This document shows, piece by piece, positions 15,433 through 23,615 of a stretch of DNA of 64,000 nucleotides (positions are counted from its first letter, which is position 1; each line of letters starts with the position of its first letter). The notes under the pieces are model-generated. The model was not told the DNA's origin. It did not search any database and saw only the letters and a list, made by a program, of their open reading frames with translations. Both the position numbers and the translations under genes were made by a program. Origin of the DNA: Cystobacter fuscus (GTDB taxonomy: Bacteria; Myxococcota; Myxococcia; Myxococcales; Myxococcaceae); NCBI RefSeq assembly GCF_002305875.1, contig NZ_CP022098.1, positions 1,364,001 through 1,428,000 on the forward strand. The letters run 5' to 3'.

Positions 15433-18324
15433 ATGCCGCTCCTTGCTCTCCTGGTCATTCCCTGGGTCTCCGGTGTCATCGCGGCACTGCTGCCCACGAG
15501 TGCCCGGAACCGCGCGGCGGGGCTCTCGGGCCTCACTGCACTGGTGGGCCTGGTGGGCGTGGCGCTCCACTTCCCGAGCGTCCAGGGCGGAGGCTCGCGG
15601 GTCGAGCACTTCGCGTGGGTGCCCTCGCTCGGGCTCGACCTCGTGCTGCGGCTCGACGGCCTGTCCTGGACATTCTGCGTGCTCGTCCTGGGCATCGGCG
15701 CGCTGGTGATGCTGTATGCGCGCTACTACCTCTCGCCGTCGGATCCCGTGCCGAGGTTCTTCGCGTTCCTCCTGGCCTTCATGGGGGCGATGCTGGGCGT
15801 GGTCCTCTCGGGAAACCTGCTGCAGATGGCTTTCTTCTGGGAGCTGACCTCCCTCTTCTCGTTCCTGCTCATTGGCTACTGGAACCAGCGGAAGGACGCA
15901 CAGCGTGGGGCCCGGATGGCGCTCACGGTCACTGGCATGGGTGGCCTGTGCCTCCTGGCGGGGCTGCTGGTGCTCGGTCAGGTGGCCGGCAGCTACGAGC
16001 TGGAGGCTCTCCTCGGGAGCGCGCAGCGAGTCAAGGCCCACCCGCTCTACCCCGTGGCGCTCGGCCTCCTCCTCCTCGGCGCGTTCACCAAGAGCGCCCA
16101 GTTTCCCTTCCACTTCTGGCTCCCGAACGCGATGGCGGCCCCGACGCCGGTATCGGCGTATCTGCACTCGGCGACCATGGTGAAGCTGGGCGTGTTCCTG
16201 CTGGCACGGCTGTGGCCGGTGCTCTCGGGGACGGAGACCTGGTTCTGGCTCACCGGCTCCGCGGGGCTCGTCACGCTGCTGCTCGGCGCGTGGGCGGCGT
16301 TGTTCCAGAGCGACCTGAAGGGACTGCTCGCCTACTCCACCATCTCGCACCTCGGGCTGGTGGTGTTGCTGCTGGGGCTCAACAGCCCGCTCGCGGCGGT
16401 GGCGGCGGTGTTCCACCTCATGAACCACGCGGCCTTCAAGGCGTCGCTGTTCATGGCGGTGGGGATCATCGATCATGAGACGGGGACGCGGGACATCCGG
16501 CGGCTGTCGGGGCTCTTCCGCTTCATGCCCATCACCGGCACGCTCGCGCTCGTCGCCACGGCGGCGATGGCGGGAGTCCCGCTGCTCAATGGCTTCTTGT
16601 CGAAGGAGATGTTCTTCGCCGAGACCGTCTTCATCGACGCCATCCCCGCCGTCCAGTGGGGCCTGCCGGTCGCGGCGACCCTGGCCGGCATGGGGAGCGT
16701 CGCCTACTCGCTCCGGTTCGCGGTGAAGGTGTTCTTCGGGCCCGTCAGCGCGCTGAACACCCCACGTGCCCCGGAGGAACCACCCAACTGGCTGCGCGTC
16801 CCCGTCGAGGTGCTGGTCCTCCTGTGCCTGGTGGTGGGGGTGGCGCCAGCGGTGTCGATCGGGCCGATCCTCGATGCCGCGTCCCGGTCGGTCGTGGGTG
16901 GTCAGATCCCGCCGTACAGCCTCAAGCTCTGGCATGGGTTCACGCCCCCGCTCCTCATGAGCGCACTGGCGCTCGGCGGTGGCGCGGTGTTGTACCTGCT
17001 GGTCCAGCGACTGGAGGCGGGGCGGGTGCGCCTCGGAGGCCGCTTCGCGGAGCGGTTCGATGGCGCGAGGCTCTTCACGTCATTGGTGGCATGGCTCACC
17101 GCGTTGAGCAGATGGCTCCGCCGTTGGCTGCTCACCACGGGGCTCCAACGGCAGCTGTTGGCGATGGTGCTGGTCACGCTGCTGGTGGGCGTCGTGGCGC
17201 TCTGGGGGGGTATTGGCAAGGGGGATCGTCCGCTGGTGCCTCTCTCGCCGGTGTTCATCGCGCTCTGGGTGGTGGGCGGCGTCGCGGCGCTGGGGGCGGC
17301 ATGGCAGGCGAAGTTCCACCGGCTCGCCGCGTTGATGCTCTCGGGGACCGCGGGCGCGGTGAGCTGCGTCACCTTCATCTGGTTCTCCGCTCCGGATCTG
17401 GCGCTCACCCAGCTCATCGTCGAGGTGGTGACGACGCTGCTCATCCTGCTCGGGCTCAGGTGGCTCCCTCCGCGAGAGCCGACTCGCGGCGTGTACGACG
17501 CGCACACCCGGCGGGTGGCCAGGGGCCGGCGAACCCGCGACTTCATCATCTCGGTGAGCGCCGGCTGCGCCATGGCGCTCCTCGCCTACGCGGTGATGAC
17601 GCGCGAGCTCCCCGAGCGCACCTCCTTCTTCCTCGAGAACGCGCTGAGCGGCGGAGGCGGACGGAACGTGGTGAACGTGATGCTGGTGGACTTCCGCGGG
17701 TTCGACACCTTCGGGGAAGGGGTGGTGCTGTCACTCGTCGCGCTCACGGTCTACGCGCTCCTGCGGCGCTTCCGGCCGGCACGCGAGGTGATGGCGCTTC
17801 CGCCACAGCAGCAGGCGCTGCCGGAGGACCTGCGGACAGACCTGGTGAACCCACGCCTGGCGCAGGACACGGCGGTGGGGTACCTGATGGTCCCGGCGGT
17901 GCTGGTCCGCTTGCTCCTGCCCGTATCGGGAGTCGTGGCGACGTTCTTCTTCCTGCGTGGGCACAACGCGCCAGGAGGTGGATTCGTGGCGGGGCTGGTG
18001 ATGTCGGTGGGCTTCCTGCTCCAGTACATCGTCTCCGGGACCGAGTGGGTCGAGCAGCGGCTGAACCTCGCGCCGCGCGTGCTGATCGGCGCTGGTCTCC
18101 TGTTGGTCCTCGGCACGGCGGCGGGCTCGTTCGTGGCCGGTTATCCGCTCCTCACCTCGCACACCTTCCATCTGAGCGTGCCGGTGCTGGGCGAGCTGCA
18201 CATCGGAAGCGCGATGTTCTTCGATCTGGGCGTGTTCTGTCTGGTGTTGGGCTCCACGTTGCTCATCCTCGTGGCGATCGCGCACCAGTCGATTCGCGCT
18301 CACCGGTCCTCGGGAGGTGATTGA
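15433..18324 (+). CDS. mrpA: Mrp-type Na+(K+)/H+ antiporter, fused A-B subunit
   Basis: A 963-residue polytopic membrane protein. The N-terminal two thirds are the proton-conducting NuoL-like domain with many helices and the conserved FPFHFWLPNAMAAPTPVSAYLHSATMVK region in two parts (FPFHFWLPNAM, then PTPVSAYLHSATMVK). HLMNHAAFKASLFM and NGFLSKEMFFAE follow. The C-terminal third contains the MnhB-like segment (NVVNVMLVDFRGFDTFGE, RGHNAPGGGFVAGLVMS), which is a separate gene in Bacillus. So A and B are fused, as in the Pha/Mrp group 2 operons of proteobacteria. I chose the ATG at 15433 because upstream in-frame sequence is not membrane-like. Mrp complexes expel Na+ or K+ in exchange for protons and support growth at high pH or salt. 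Confidence 0.93.
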   Translation: MPLLALLVIPWVSGVIAALLPTSARNRAAGLSGLTALVGLVGVALHFPSVQGGGSRVEHFAWVPSLGLDLVLRLDGLSWTFCVLVLGIGALVMLYARYYLSPSDPVPRFFAFLLAFMGAMLGVVLSGNLLQMAFFWELTSLFSFLLIGYWNQRKDAQRGARMALTVTGMGGLCLLAGLLVLGQVAGSYELEALLGSAQRVKAHPLYPVALGLLLLGAFTKSAQFPFHFWLPNAMAAPTPVSAYLHSATMVKLGVFLLARLWPVLSGTETWFWLTGSAGLVTLLLGAWAALFQSDLKGLLAYSTISHLGLVVLLLGLNSPLAAVAAVFHLMNHAAFKASLFMAVGIIDHETGTRDIRRLSGLFRFMPITGTLALVATAAMAGVPLLNGFLSKEMFFAETVFIDAIPAVQWGLPVAATLAGMGSVAYSLRFAVKVFFGPVSALNTPRAPEEPPNWLRVPVEVLVLLCLVVGVAPAVSIGPILDAASRSVVGGQIPPYSLKLWHGFTPPLLMSALALGGGAVLYLLVQRLEAGRVRLGGRFAERFDGARLFTSLVAWLTALSRWLRRWLLTTGLQRQLLAMVLVTLLVGVVALWGGIGKGDRPLVPLSPVFIALWVVGGVAALGAAWQAKFHRLAALMLSGTAGAVSCVTFIWFSAPDLALTQLIVEVVTTLLILLGLRWLPPREPTRGVYDAHTRRVARGRRTRDFIISVSAGCAMALLAYAVMTRELPERTSFFLENALSGGGGRNVVNVMLVDFRGFDTFGEGVVLSLVALTVYALLRRFRPAREVMALPPQQQALPEDLRTDLVNPRLAQDTAVGYLMVPAVLVRLLLPVSGVVATFFFLRGHNAPGGGFVAGLVMSVGFLLQYIVSGTEWVEQRLNLAPRVLIGAGLLLVLGTAAGSFVAGYPLLTSHTFHLSVPVLGELHIGSAMFFDLGVFCLVLGSTLLILVAIAHQSIRAHRSSGGD

Positions 18325-18662
18325 TGGAGGTGGTGCTCGCGATCGCTATCGGCATCTTGACCGGCTCGGGTGTCTGGCTCCTTCTACGGCCCCGCACGTT
18401 TCAGCTGGTCGTTGGCCTGTCGCTCCTCTCCTACGCGGTCAACCTCTTCATCTTCAGCATCGGCGGCCTGGCCATCGACAAGGAGCCCATCCTCGTGGAC
18501 GGCGTCCCTCGAGACCTCGCCCACTACACGGATCCAGTACCCCAGGCGCTCGTGCTGACAGCCATCGTCATCAGCTTCGCGATGACGGCCCTCCTCCTGG
18601 TCATCACCCTGGCCTCGCGCGGGATGACCGGGACGGATCACGTGGATGGCACCGAAGCATGA
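18324..18662 (+). CDS. mrpC: Mrp antiporter subunit C (NuoK-like)
   Basis: A 112-residue protein with three membrane helices and the NuoK/MnhC pattern: LVVGLSLLSYAVNLFIFSIGG, then DPVPQALVLTAIVISFAMTAL (each within its helix). The ATG at 18324 shares bases with the stop of mrpA (TGATG) and is preceded by GGGAGGTG. It is part of the ion-translocating complex. Confidence 0.93.
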   Translation: MEVVLAIAIGILTGSGVWLLLRPRTFQLVVGLSLLSYAVNLFIFSIGGLAIDKEPILVDGVPRDLAHYTDPVPQALVLTAIVISFAMTALLLVITLASRGMTGTDHVDGTEA

Positions 18663-20299
18663 GCGCGCTCGTTCACGGCTTGATGCCGCACTTGATGGTG
18701 GTTCCCATCCTCCTGCCCATGTCGAGCGCGGCGGTGATGCTCCTCCTGGGCGAGGGGAAGCGCCCCGCCAAGCTGGTGCTGGGGATGAGCTCCGCGCTCC
18801 TGGGGCTCGCGGTCTCGGTGGCGCTCCTGGCGTGGGTGGACGAATACGGCGTCGTGGCCTACCTCCCCGGCAACTGGCCCGCGCCGTTCGGGATTACCCT
18901 CGCGGTGGATCGGCTGTCGGCGGGGATGTTGGTGCTGACCTGGAGCCTGGGCACCTGCGCGCTCTCCTTCGCCTTCACGCGCTGGCACCGCGCGGGTGTT
19001 CACTTCCACTCCATCTTCCAGTTGCAGCTCATGGGTCTCTCCGGCGCGTTCCTGACGGCGGACGTCTTCAATCTCTTCGTCTTCTTCGAGATCCTGCTCG
19101 CCGCCTCGTACGGCCTGCTGCTGCATGGCTCTGGAAGGCCGCGGGTCCGCGCGGGCCTGCACTACGTGGCGGTGAACCTCGCCGCCTCGTCCCTCTTCCT
19201 CATCGGCGTGTCGATGATCTACGGCGTCACGGGGACACTCAACATGGCGGAGCTCTCCGCGCGCCTGTCCGAGGGGAATGTGGCCAACCGGCACCTCATC
19301 GACGCGGGAGCGACCATCCTCGCGGTGGCGTTCCTGGCCAAGGCGGGGATCTGGCCGCTCAACTTCTGGCTCGTTCCCGCCTATGCGTCGGCGACTCCGC
19401 CCGTGGCGGGGATGTTCGCAGTGCTCACGAAGGTCGGCGTCTACGCCCTGGTGCGGCTCTGGACGCTGATGTTCGCCGGGGGGCCGCTGGCGGGGTTTGG
19501 CGCGGACGGTCTGCTCGTGTTCGGAGTGGTCTCCGCGGTGCTCGCGGCTCTGGGGATGCTCGCCTCGCAGAGGCTCGCGGTCCAGGCCGCGGCGGGAGTG
19601 ATGGTCTCCTCCGGGACGCTCCTGGCCGCGCTGGGGCTGGGCGAGGAAGCCGTCCTCGGCTCCGCGATGTTCTACCTGGTGGGCTCCACGCTGGCCTCCG
19701 GCGTGTTCTTCCTGCTCGTCGACCTCGTCGAGCGTTGGCGCGCGGGCGCGACCATCGTGGACGAGGCGCCCTTCTTGAGCGCGACGCTCGAAACGCAGGA
19801 GGTCAACCTCGACGACGCGGAGGAGCCGCTCGTCGCCCTGCCGTTCCCCGCCTCCACCGCGTTGCTGGGCATGGCCTTCATCGCGTGCGCGCTGCTCACC
19901 TCCGGCTTGCCTCCCCTGCCCACCTTCATCGGCAAGCTCGGCATGTTGTCGGCGGCGCTCGGGTCGCGTGAAGGGAGCGGGCCTTTCTCCGCCCGTGCAT
20001 GGCTGTTCACCAGCGTGCTCCTGGGCTGCGGCCTGCTCACCCTCGTCGCGCTCACGCGAACGGGAATCCGGACCTTCTGGTCGGAGATGCAGCGCGAGCC
20101 ACCTCGGGTCCGGGCGCCGGAGGGGTTGCCCGTGGTGGCGCTCCTCACCGCGTGCGGAGTGCTGACGCTCATGGCGGGACCCGCGATGGAGTTCGCGCGC
20201 GCAACGGCCCAGTCCCTCTATGACCGCCGCGGGTACATTGACGCGGTCCTCGGAGCCGAGGTGCGGCCGCCAGCCACGGCGCCGGAGGCAAGGCGATGA
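18659..20299 (+). CDS. mrpD: Mrp antiporter subunit D
   Basis: A 546-residue NuoM/N-like subunit with about fourteen helices. Recognisable parts are FNLFVFFEILLAASYGLLL (with the buried Glu of the proton path), AKAGIWPLNFWLVPAYASATPPVAGMF read in two pieces, and TKVGVYALVRLWT. A polar loop near residue 370 (LETQEVNLDDAEEPLVALPFP) is longer than usual. It overlaps mrpC by ATGA and mrpE by four bases, so the operon is translationally coupled. Confidence 0.93.
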   Translation: MSALVHGLMPHLMVVPILLPMSSAAVMLLLGEGKRPAKLVLGMSSALLGLAVSVALLAWVDEYGVVAYLPGNWPAPFGITLAVDRLSAGMLVLTWSLGTCALSFAFTRWHRAGVHFHSIFQLQLMGLSGAFLTADVFNLFVFFEILLAASYGLLLHGSGRPRVRAGLHYVAVNLAASSLFLIGVSMIYGVTGTLNMAELSARLSEGNVANRHLIDAGATILAVAFLAKAGIWPLNFWLVPAYASATPPVAGMFAVLTKVGVYALVRLWTLMFAGGPLAGFGADGLLVFGVVSAVLAALGMLASQRLAVQAAAGVMVSSGTLLAALGLGEEAVLGSAMFYLVGSTLASGVFFLLVDLVERWRAGATIVDEAPFLSATLETQEVNLDDAEEPLVALPFPASTALLGMAFIACALLTSGLPPLPTFIGKLGMLSAALGSREGSGPFSARAWLFTSVLLGCGLLTLVALTRTGIRTFWSEMQREPPRVRAPEGLPVVALLTACGVLTLMAGPAMEFARATAQSLYDRRGYIDAVLGAEVRPPATAPEARR

Positions 20300-20784
20300 G
20301 GAGGCTCCTGCCTTCCCCCGCGCTCTCGGTGGCGCTGCTCCTGCTCTGGATCCTGCTCATGCAGTCGTTGAGCGCGGGGACGCTGGTGCTGGGCGCCGCC
20401 CTGGCGCTGTTCTGGCCCGCGGTGACGCTCAAGCTCAGGCCAACCCCGGTGCGGTTGCGCGGGCCCCTCCTCATGGCACGCCTGTTCTGCCGGGTGGTGC
20501 TCGAGATGCTGCGGTCGAACGCCGAGGTGGCGTGGGTGATTCTCACCCGGCGCTCGCGCGACATCCACTCCGGCTTCGTCCTCATTCCGCTCGAGCTGAG
20601 GGATCCGAACGGATTGGCCGTGCTGGCGATGATCGTCACGTTCACGCCGGGCACCGCCTGGGCGCAGTTGTCGGCGGACAATCGCGTCCTGCTCCTGCAC
20701 GTGCTCGCCATTCAGAGCGAGGCGGACCTGGTGGCTTTGATCAAGCAGCACTACGAGCGTCCGCTCCGGGAGATTTTCGAATGA
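20296..20784 (+). CDS. mrpE: Mrp antiporter subunit E
   Basis: A 162-residue MnhE-type membrane protein with two N-terminal helices and a conserved cytoplasmic part: VLEMLRSNAEVAWVILTR, then SGFVLIPLELRDPNGLAVLA, FTPGTAWAQLSADNRVLLLHVL. It is required for assembly or activity of Mrp complexes. Overlaps mrpD by ATGA and mrpF by four bases. Confidence 0.93.
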   Translation: MRRLLPSPALSVALLLLWILLMQSLSAGTLVLGAALALFWPAVTLKLRPTPVRLRGPLLMARLFCRVVLEMLRSNAEVAWVILTRRSRDIHSGFVLIPLELRDPNGLAVLAMIVTFTPGTAWAQLSADNRVLLLHVLAIQSEADLVALIKQHYERPLREIFE

Positions 20785-21059
20785 GCCCTCTGCTCTCCTG
20801 GGCGCTGGTCTTCGCCCTCGGCTGTCTTGCCCTCGCGATGATGCTGGCGCTGGCACGGATGATTATTGGGCCCCGAGCGGAGGATCGCGTGTTGGCGTTC
20901 GACTGCCTGTACCAGAACACGATGCTGGTCATCCTCGCGCTCGGGCTCGTCTATCGCAGCAGCTCCTACTTCGAGGCGGCGCTCTTGATCGCCCTCTTCG
21001 GGTTCGTGGGCTCCACGGCGATGTCCAAGTTCCTCCTGCGCGGGGAGATCATCGAATGA
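20781..21059 (+). CDS. mrpF: Mrp antiporter subunit F
   Basis: A 92-residue protein with three membrane helices and the MnhF signature RMIIGPRAEDRVLAFDCLY. ATG 20781 overlaps the mrpE stop. Length and motif are typical. Confidence 0.93.
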   Translation: MSPLLSWALVFALGCLALAMMLALARMIIGPRAEDRVLAFDCLYQNTMLVILALGLVYRSSSYFEAALLIALFGFVGSTAMSKFLLRGEIIE

Positions 21060-21412
21060 ACACGTGGGCTCCCGCGTGGGTGGATGCGCTGACCGCGTTG
21101 CTCGTGGGGGGGGGCGCGCTGGCGGCACTGATTGGTTCGTTCGGGGTGCTGCGACTCAAGAGCTTCTTCCAGCGCGTCCACGCGCCCACCCTGGGCGCGA
21201 CGCTGGGAACCTGGGGCTTCACGCTCGCGACGGCGGTGCAGGTCTCCTTCGAACGTGGCCAGCTCTACCTTCATGCGCTGCTCATCGCGGTGTTCATCGC
21301 GCTCACCGTGCCGGTCACCACCATCTTCCTGATGCGGGCCGCGGTGTTCCGGGCACGCCTTCGGGGCGAGGAGATTCCGGTGCCTGGCGCGGACGAACCA
21401 CCCCGGGACTGA
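21056..21412 (+). CDS. mrpG: Mrp antiporter subunit G
   Basis: A 118-residue MnhG-type protein: a first helix (ALIGSFGVLRLKSFFQRVHAP), then TLGATLGTWGFTLATAVQVSF, and HALLIAVFIALTVPVTTIFL. ATG overlaps the mrpF stop. It is the last gene of the antiporter operon. The next gene is convergent, about 40 bases away, and no strong terminator hairpin is visible between them. Confidence 0.93.
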   Translation: MNTWAPAWVDALTALLVGGGALAALIGSFGVLRLKSFFQRVHAPTLGATLGTWGFTLATAVQVSFERGQLYLHALLIAVFIALTVPVTTIFLMRAAVFRARLRGEEIPVPGADEPPRD

Positions 21413-21452
21413 TGCCTCCTCGGGTCCGCGCCAATGAGTGAGCGGCAGGTGT

Positions 21453-21953
21453 CTAGCGGAAGTCGTCCACGATGAAGACGAACGCGCTGGAGGAATCCAG
21501 GAGGGCTGTTCCAGGCTTGGACTCGGGCCGCTTCCGGAGCTGCTCGAAGCCGAGCCGTGCCACCGCGCAGATGGGGATTTTGGCTCCACCCTTCATCGGC
21601 TGCGCCTCGTAGTAGCGGAGGGTGGCTTGGGGCCCGCTGGTCCAGACCCAGCCGTAGAGCCGGGCCGGTGATTCGAGCAGCCCGATGTTTTCATCCAGCA
21701 CGCTCTCGATGGGGCCGTCGTAGAGGGTGATGGTCCGAGCGCTCGACTGGTTCGCATCGATCTGCACCCAGCCCCCTTCCCCCACGAACATGCGGAGATA
21801 GCTCATCGCCTTCTTGGATTCTTCCGGGCACTTCTCGGGTCCCGGCGTGCCGTCAGGACGAAGGGCCACGCCCCCCGTGGCGGTTCCAGGACAGCCGGAG
21901 GACATGACGAGGAGGAGAGCGCAGCCCAGGAGTGCGAACTTGTTGGGAACCAT
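21453..21953 (-). CDS. Lipoprotein of unknown function
   Basis: A 166-residue lipoprotein with signal ALLGCALLLVMSSGC. The mature part contains GWVQIDANQSSARTITLYDGPI and ESVLDENIGLL and ends in a hydrophobic FVFIVDDFR. It starts 11 bases after the DUF2381 gene on the same strand and is probably co-transcribed with it. In myxobacteria DUF2381 genes commonly travel with small lipoproteins or Ser/Thr kinases. Function unknown. Confidence 0.75.
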   Translation of the reverse strand: MVPNKFALLGCALLLVMSSGCPGTATGGVALRPDGTPGPEKCPEESKKAMSYLRMFVGEGGWVQIDANQSSARTITLYDGPIESVLDENIGLLESPARLYGWVWTSGPQATLRYYEAQPMKGGAKIPICAVARLGFEQLRKRPESKPGTALLDSSSAFVFIVDDFR

Positions 21954-21964
21954 GTTCTCCGCTC

Positions 21965-22888
21965 CTATCTCGCAATGAGTCGGTGATCCAGCGCGACGTA
22001 TACTTGTCGTTGGCCGTCCTGGCGGTAGACCTCGAGAGAGAGGTCTTTCAAGACACCTTCGTCCATGAACGCGCTTCCGTCAGCGACAATCGCGACCACT
22101 CCAGCGCCTCCGGGTGGGATCTCTCGGATGGAGGAGCGGACAGCCACGGACCGCTCCTTGCCCTCAGGCAGGGTGGAAAGCTGGACCCGCTGCACGCTCC
22201 ACGGGTTCTCCGCGTGGAGGTTCTTGATCTGGAAGATGACGGCGACTTTGTCTTTGCCACGAAACACTGTCGCTCGGACGTCTGAGTCCTCGTCCTTGCC
22301 CGAGAACGTTTCCTTGGCTGTGAACGGCGTCTGCTTGATCGCGCCCGAGGCCAGCAGAGCGGCAAGGGCGTGGTCCTCGGAGGTTTCTTCCTTTCGGAAA
22401 CGCTCGTTTTCGCTGCTCAGCGTCGCGTTCTTCTCGAGCGCGTCGAGCAGGGCCGCGTGCATGGCCGCATGGCTTTCGCGATTCTTGAACACGTCCACCT
22501 GCTGGTCCGTCCAGCCCCAATCCTTATAACGCGGCGGCCTCAGGAGAAACGGCACTTCTGTTCCATCCATCAACGTCACGACCATGGGAATGGCTTCGTC
22601 GTCGTTGAGGTCATGCAGGGGCTCCAGGATGACTTTGTTCCGAACGACCGCCAAGGGTTCGAGCCGGCCTTCCCAGCCGATCATCTTTGTCTTGTCCGGG
22701 TCGACGAGCGTTTCGAACCGGAGTGTCGTGATGACCTGTCCCTTCACGTAGATGCGGTGGGTGTCGCGCTCGGGGTGCTCCGAGAGCAGGACGGTGCGGA
22801 GCGCGCGCTTCTCACGTTCGTCAGCCTGGGCGGTTGCGGCCACGAGGACAACAAACAGTACAGACCGGAAAGGTAGGAGCAGGCCCAT
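21965..22888 (-). CDS. DUF2381 family exported protein
   Basis: A 307-residue exported protein with signal LLPFRSVLFVVLVAATAQA. Features typical of this myxobacterial paralogous family are IYVKGQVITTLRFE, FLLRPPRYKDWGWTDQQVDVF in two pieces, and a C-terminal beta domain (VIFQIKNLHAENPWSVQRVQL, FMDEGVLKDLSLEVYRQDGQR). A charged helical segment of about 60 residues lies between them. It is likely periplasmic. The biochemical role of the family is not known. It is the first gene of a two-gene operon with the lipoprotein downstream. Confidence 0.85.
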   Translation of the reverse strand: MGLLLPFRSVLFVVLVAATAQADEREKRALRTVLLSEHPERDTHRIYVKGQVITTLRFETLVDPDKTKMIGWEGRLEPLAVVRNKVILEPLHDLNDDEAIPMVVTLMDGTEVPFLLRPPRYKDWGWTDQQVDVFKNRESHAAMHAALLDALEKNATLSSENERFRKEETSEDHALAALLASGAIKQTPFTAKETFSGKDEDSDVRATVFRGKDKVAVIFQIKNLHAENPWSVQRVQLSTLPEGKERSVAVRSSIREIPPGGAGVVAIVADGSAFMDEGVLKDLSLEVYRQDGQRQVYVALDHRLIAR

Positions 22889-23013
22889 GGTCCGGTCAAC
22901 TTATCAAGGCGGGTGGAGAGCCGCCAGCGCGTTCGGGCCTGGTGACGTCCGGTCTCTTGACGAGGATGTTGGCGGAGCCGAGCATCACGAAGATGCGCTT
23001 CGAGGAGTCCTGA

Positions 23014-23424
23014 TTGAAAGACCCCGTTCATCCGTTCGCGATGCACCGTGAGGACGGTGCCACCCGCCTCAACCAGGTGGGATTCTTGCTGCTGTTCCTA
23101 CCCGCAGTATTCGGAGCCCAGGAAGTGGCGGGCTTCGGTGGAGACCCGGATGTGGACCGATGGTTCGTCCTTGGGGTCTGCACGCTCGGCGGTGCGCTTG
23201 GGGGAATGCTCTTCGGCCTGGGCCGGGCCCCGGCGTACGCGGGTCTGCTCGGCGGTGCACTGGCCAGCGTGGGCGGGATGCTACTCACCCACTTCTGGAT
23301 CGCCGGGCGGGAGCGCTTCTTCTTCATCGAGGCCGTTGGCTGCTGGATGGTGGGCTGCATGCCCGGAGCGCTCGCCTACCAGGCGTTGATTGATCGCGCG
23401 GCGCGGTCACGGCGAGCCCGATGA
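23014..23424 (+). CDS. Small integral membrane protein
   Basis: A 136-residue protein with four hydrophobic segments (VGFLLLFLPAVFGAQ, WFVLGVCTLGGALGGMLFG, YAGLLGGALASVGGMLL, AVGCWMVGCMPGALAYQAL). TTG 23014 is preceded by GAGGAG at a good distance; ATG 23041 is the alternative start. I do not recognise the family. The 190 bases after it, up to the ATPase gene, contain no gene I can support. Confidence 0.6.
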   Translation: MKDPVHPFAMHREDGATRLNQVGFLLLFLPAVFGAQEVAGFGGDPDVDRWFVLGVCTLGGALGGMLFGLGRAPAYAGLLGGALASVGGMLLTHFWIAGRERFFFIEAVGCWMVGCMPGALAYQALIDRAARSRRAR

Positions 23425-23615
23425 GGGTGCCCTTGGTCACCCCTTGGGGTGCTGAGTGAGGAGGTCCAGCGCCACGAGCGTGGCTCGTTCGCTCGGTCGG
23501 GTGGGGCGGCGGGAATCGAGGTTACCGGGCATTTGGGCCTCTGGAGGCGGGCCTGAGCGTGCTTGCGGCTTGCATGGACCCGCCACTGAGGTTTTAAGCG
23601 GCAGTGGAGGGCGCC

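Noticed and set aside
15316-16935. A 539-codon minus-strand frame over mrpA, rich in His, Arg and Gln
   Set aside because: Composition is that of an antisense shadow, and the plus strand carries a textbook antiporter subunit.
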